A stretch of DNA of 5,864 nucleotides from assembly GCA_031284385.1 (NCBI GenBank), contig JAISZZ010000105.1:1-5864 (forward strand). The letters run 5' to 3'. The notes under the pieces were generated by a model. It did no database searches and was not told where the DNA came from. It saw only the letters and a program-made list of their open reading frames with translations. Every line of letters begins with the position of its first letter. Positions within the stretch are counted from its first letter, which is position 1. The position numbers and the translations under genes were made by a program. The DNA comes from Treponema sp. Its GTDB lineage: Bacteria > Spirochaetota > Spirochaetia > Treponematales > Breznakiellaceae. This document shows, piece by piece, positions 5,749 through 5,864 of this stretch.

Positions 5749-5864
5749 GAGCTTATCCGGGAATAAGGCCGGGATGAACCGGTATCAGATTTCTCCAAAC
5801 AATAACCGCACAGGCAAACTCTACCAGTGCCTGGTAGTTCAGGGCTTTTTTCTCATATCTCACC
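5749..5864 (-). mobile_element. End of an IS5-family-like insertion sequence (partial, runs off the window)
   Basis: The element boundary is placed at the GAGCTTATCCGGG that starts at 5749, directly after TAA (5746-5748), which fits the TNA target preferred by several IS5 subgroups. The transposase stop codon falls inside this putative terminal repeat, which is common in compact IS elements. The other end and the second repeat are outside the window, so the boundary is inferred. Confidence 0.55.
5753..5863 (-). CDS. IS5-like transposase, C-terminal 36 residues (partial)
   Basis: Read on the minus strand from the window edge, the frame encodes VRYEKKALNYQALVEFACAV and continues to a TAA at 5753-5755. 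The RYEKK..NY.ALV..A pattern is the conserved tail of IS5-group DDE transposases, just after the Y-R-E-K signature that carries the catalytic glutamate; the catalytic residues themselves lie outside the window. The frame is intact as far as it can be seen, so the element may be complete. It lies 40 bp after livH in the opposite orientation and could block read-through into any downstream liv genes. Confidence 0.65.
   Translation of the reverse strand: MRYEKKALNYQALVEFACAVIVWRNLIPVHPGLIPG

Noticed and set aside
1..5864. CRISPR array, tRNA or rRNA genes
   Set aside because: No regularly spaced repeats, no cloverleaf-type sequence and no rRNA-like stretches seen by eye.

Overview
The window looks like an accessory stretch of an anaerobic or host-associated bacterial genome. 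I cannot name the organism. The mix of an AT-rich insert, GC-richer metabolic genes, a long poly-G tract and IS remnants would fit Spirochaetes, Elusimicrobia or Clostridia-type bacteria, but nothing here decides between them.

Left part (1-1325). A short coding-like frame (about 16-186) overlaps the start of a radical SAM gene (119-1034). The radical SAM gene has the CxxxCxxC cluster motif, but a run of 15 consecutive G residues at 488-502 puts its two halves in different frames. One G fewer would give an uninterrupted 304-residue protein of the kind found in surface-polysaccharide loci. It is either an OFF state of a phase-variable gene, a pseudogene, or a homopolymer read error. About 140 bp after its stop lies a 59-bp near-copy of its own GGEP-coding segment, a relic of a second paralogue or of a partial duplication.

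Middle part (1326-2548). An AT-rich gene on the minus strand encodes a six-helix membrane protein resembling DUF2238/YjdF. Its 3' end carries a perfect 16-bp-arm GC-rich palindrome read in frame as 12 codons. The gene is bracketed by shared short repeats (an 18-mer at 1232-1249 and 2363-2380, a 12-mer at 1279-1290 and 2236-2247). The 359-bp gap to its right holds a small candidate mobile element with imperfect terminal inverted repeats (2255-2380).

Right part (2549-5709). A compact plus-strand operon: a DUF1538 membrane protein with two clear internal repeats, a tandem double-PII-like regulator overlapping its stop by 1 nt, and 6 nt later a LivH-type branched-chain amino acid ABC permease. 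The likely theme is nitrogen or amino-acid transport: a membrane protein with a dedicated PII-type sensor, linked to an amino-acid importer. A good promoter sits so close to the first start codon that the mRNA may be leaderless. The permease operon is cut 40 bp after livH by the end of an IS5-like element (5749 onward, transposase C-terminus on the minus strand), so the expected livM/livG/livF are displaced or lost.
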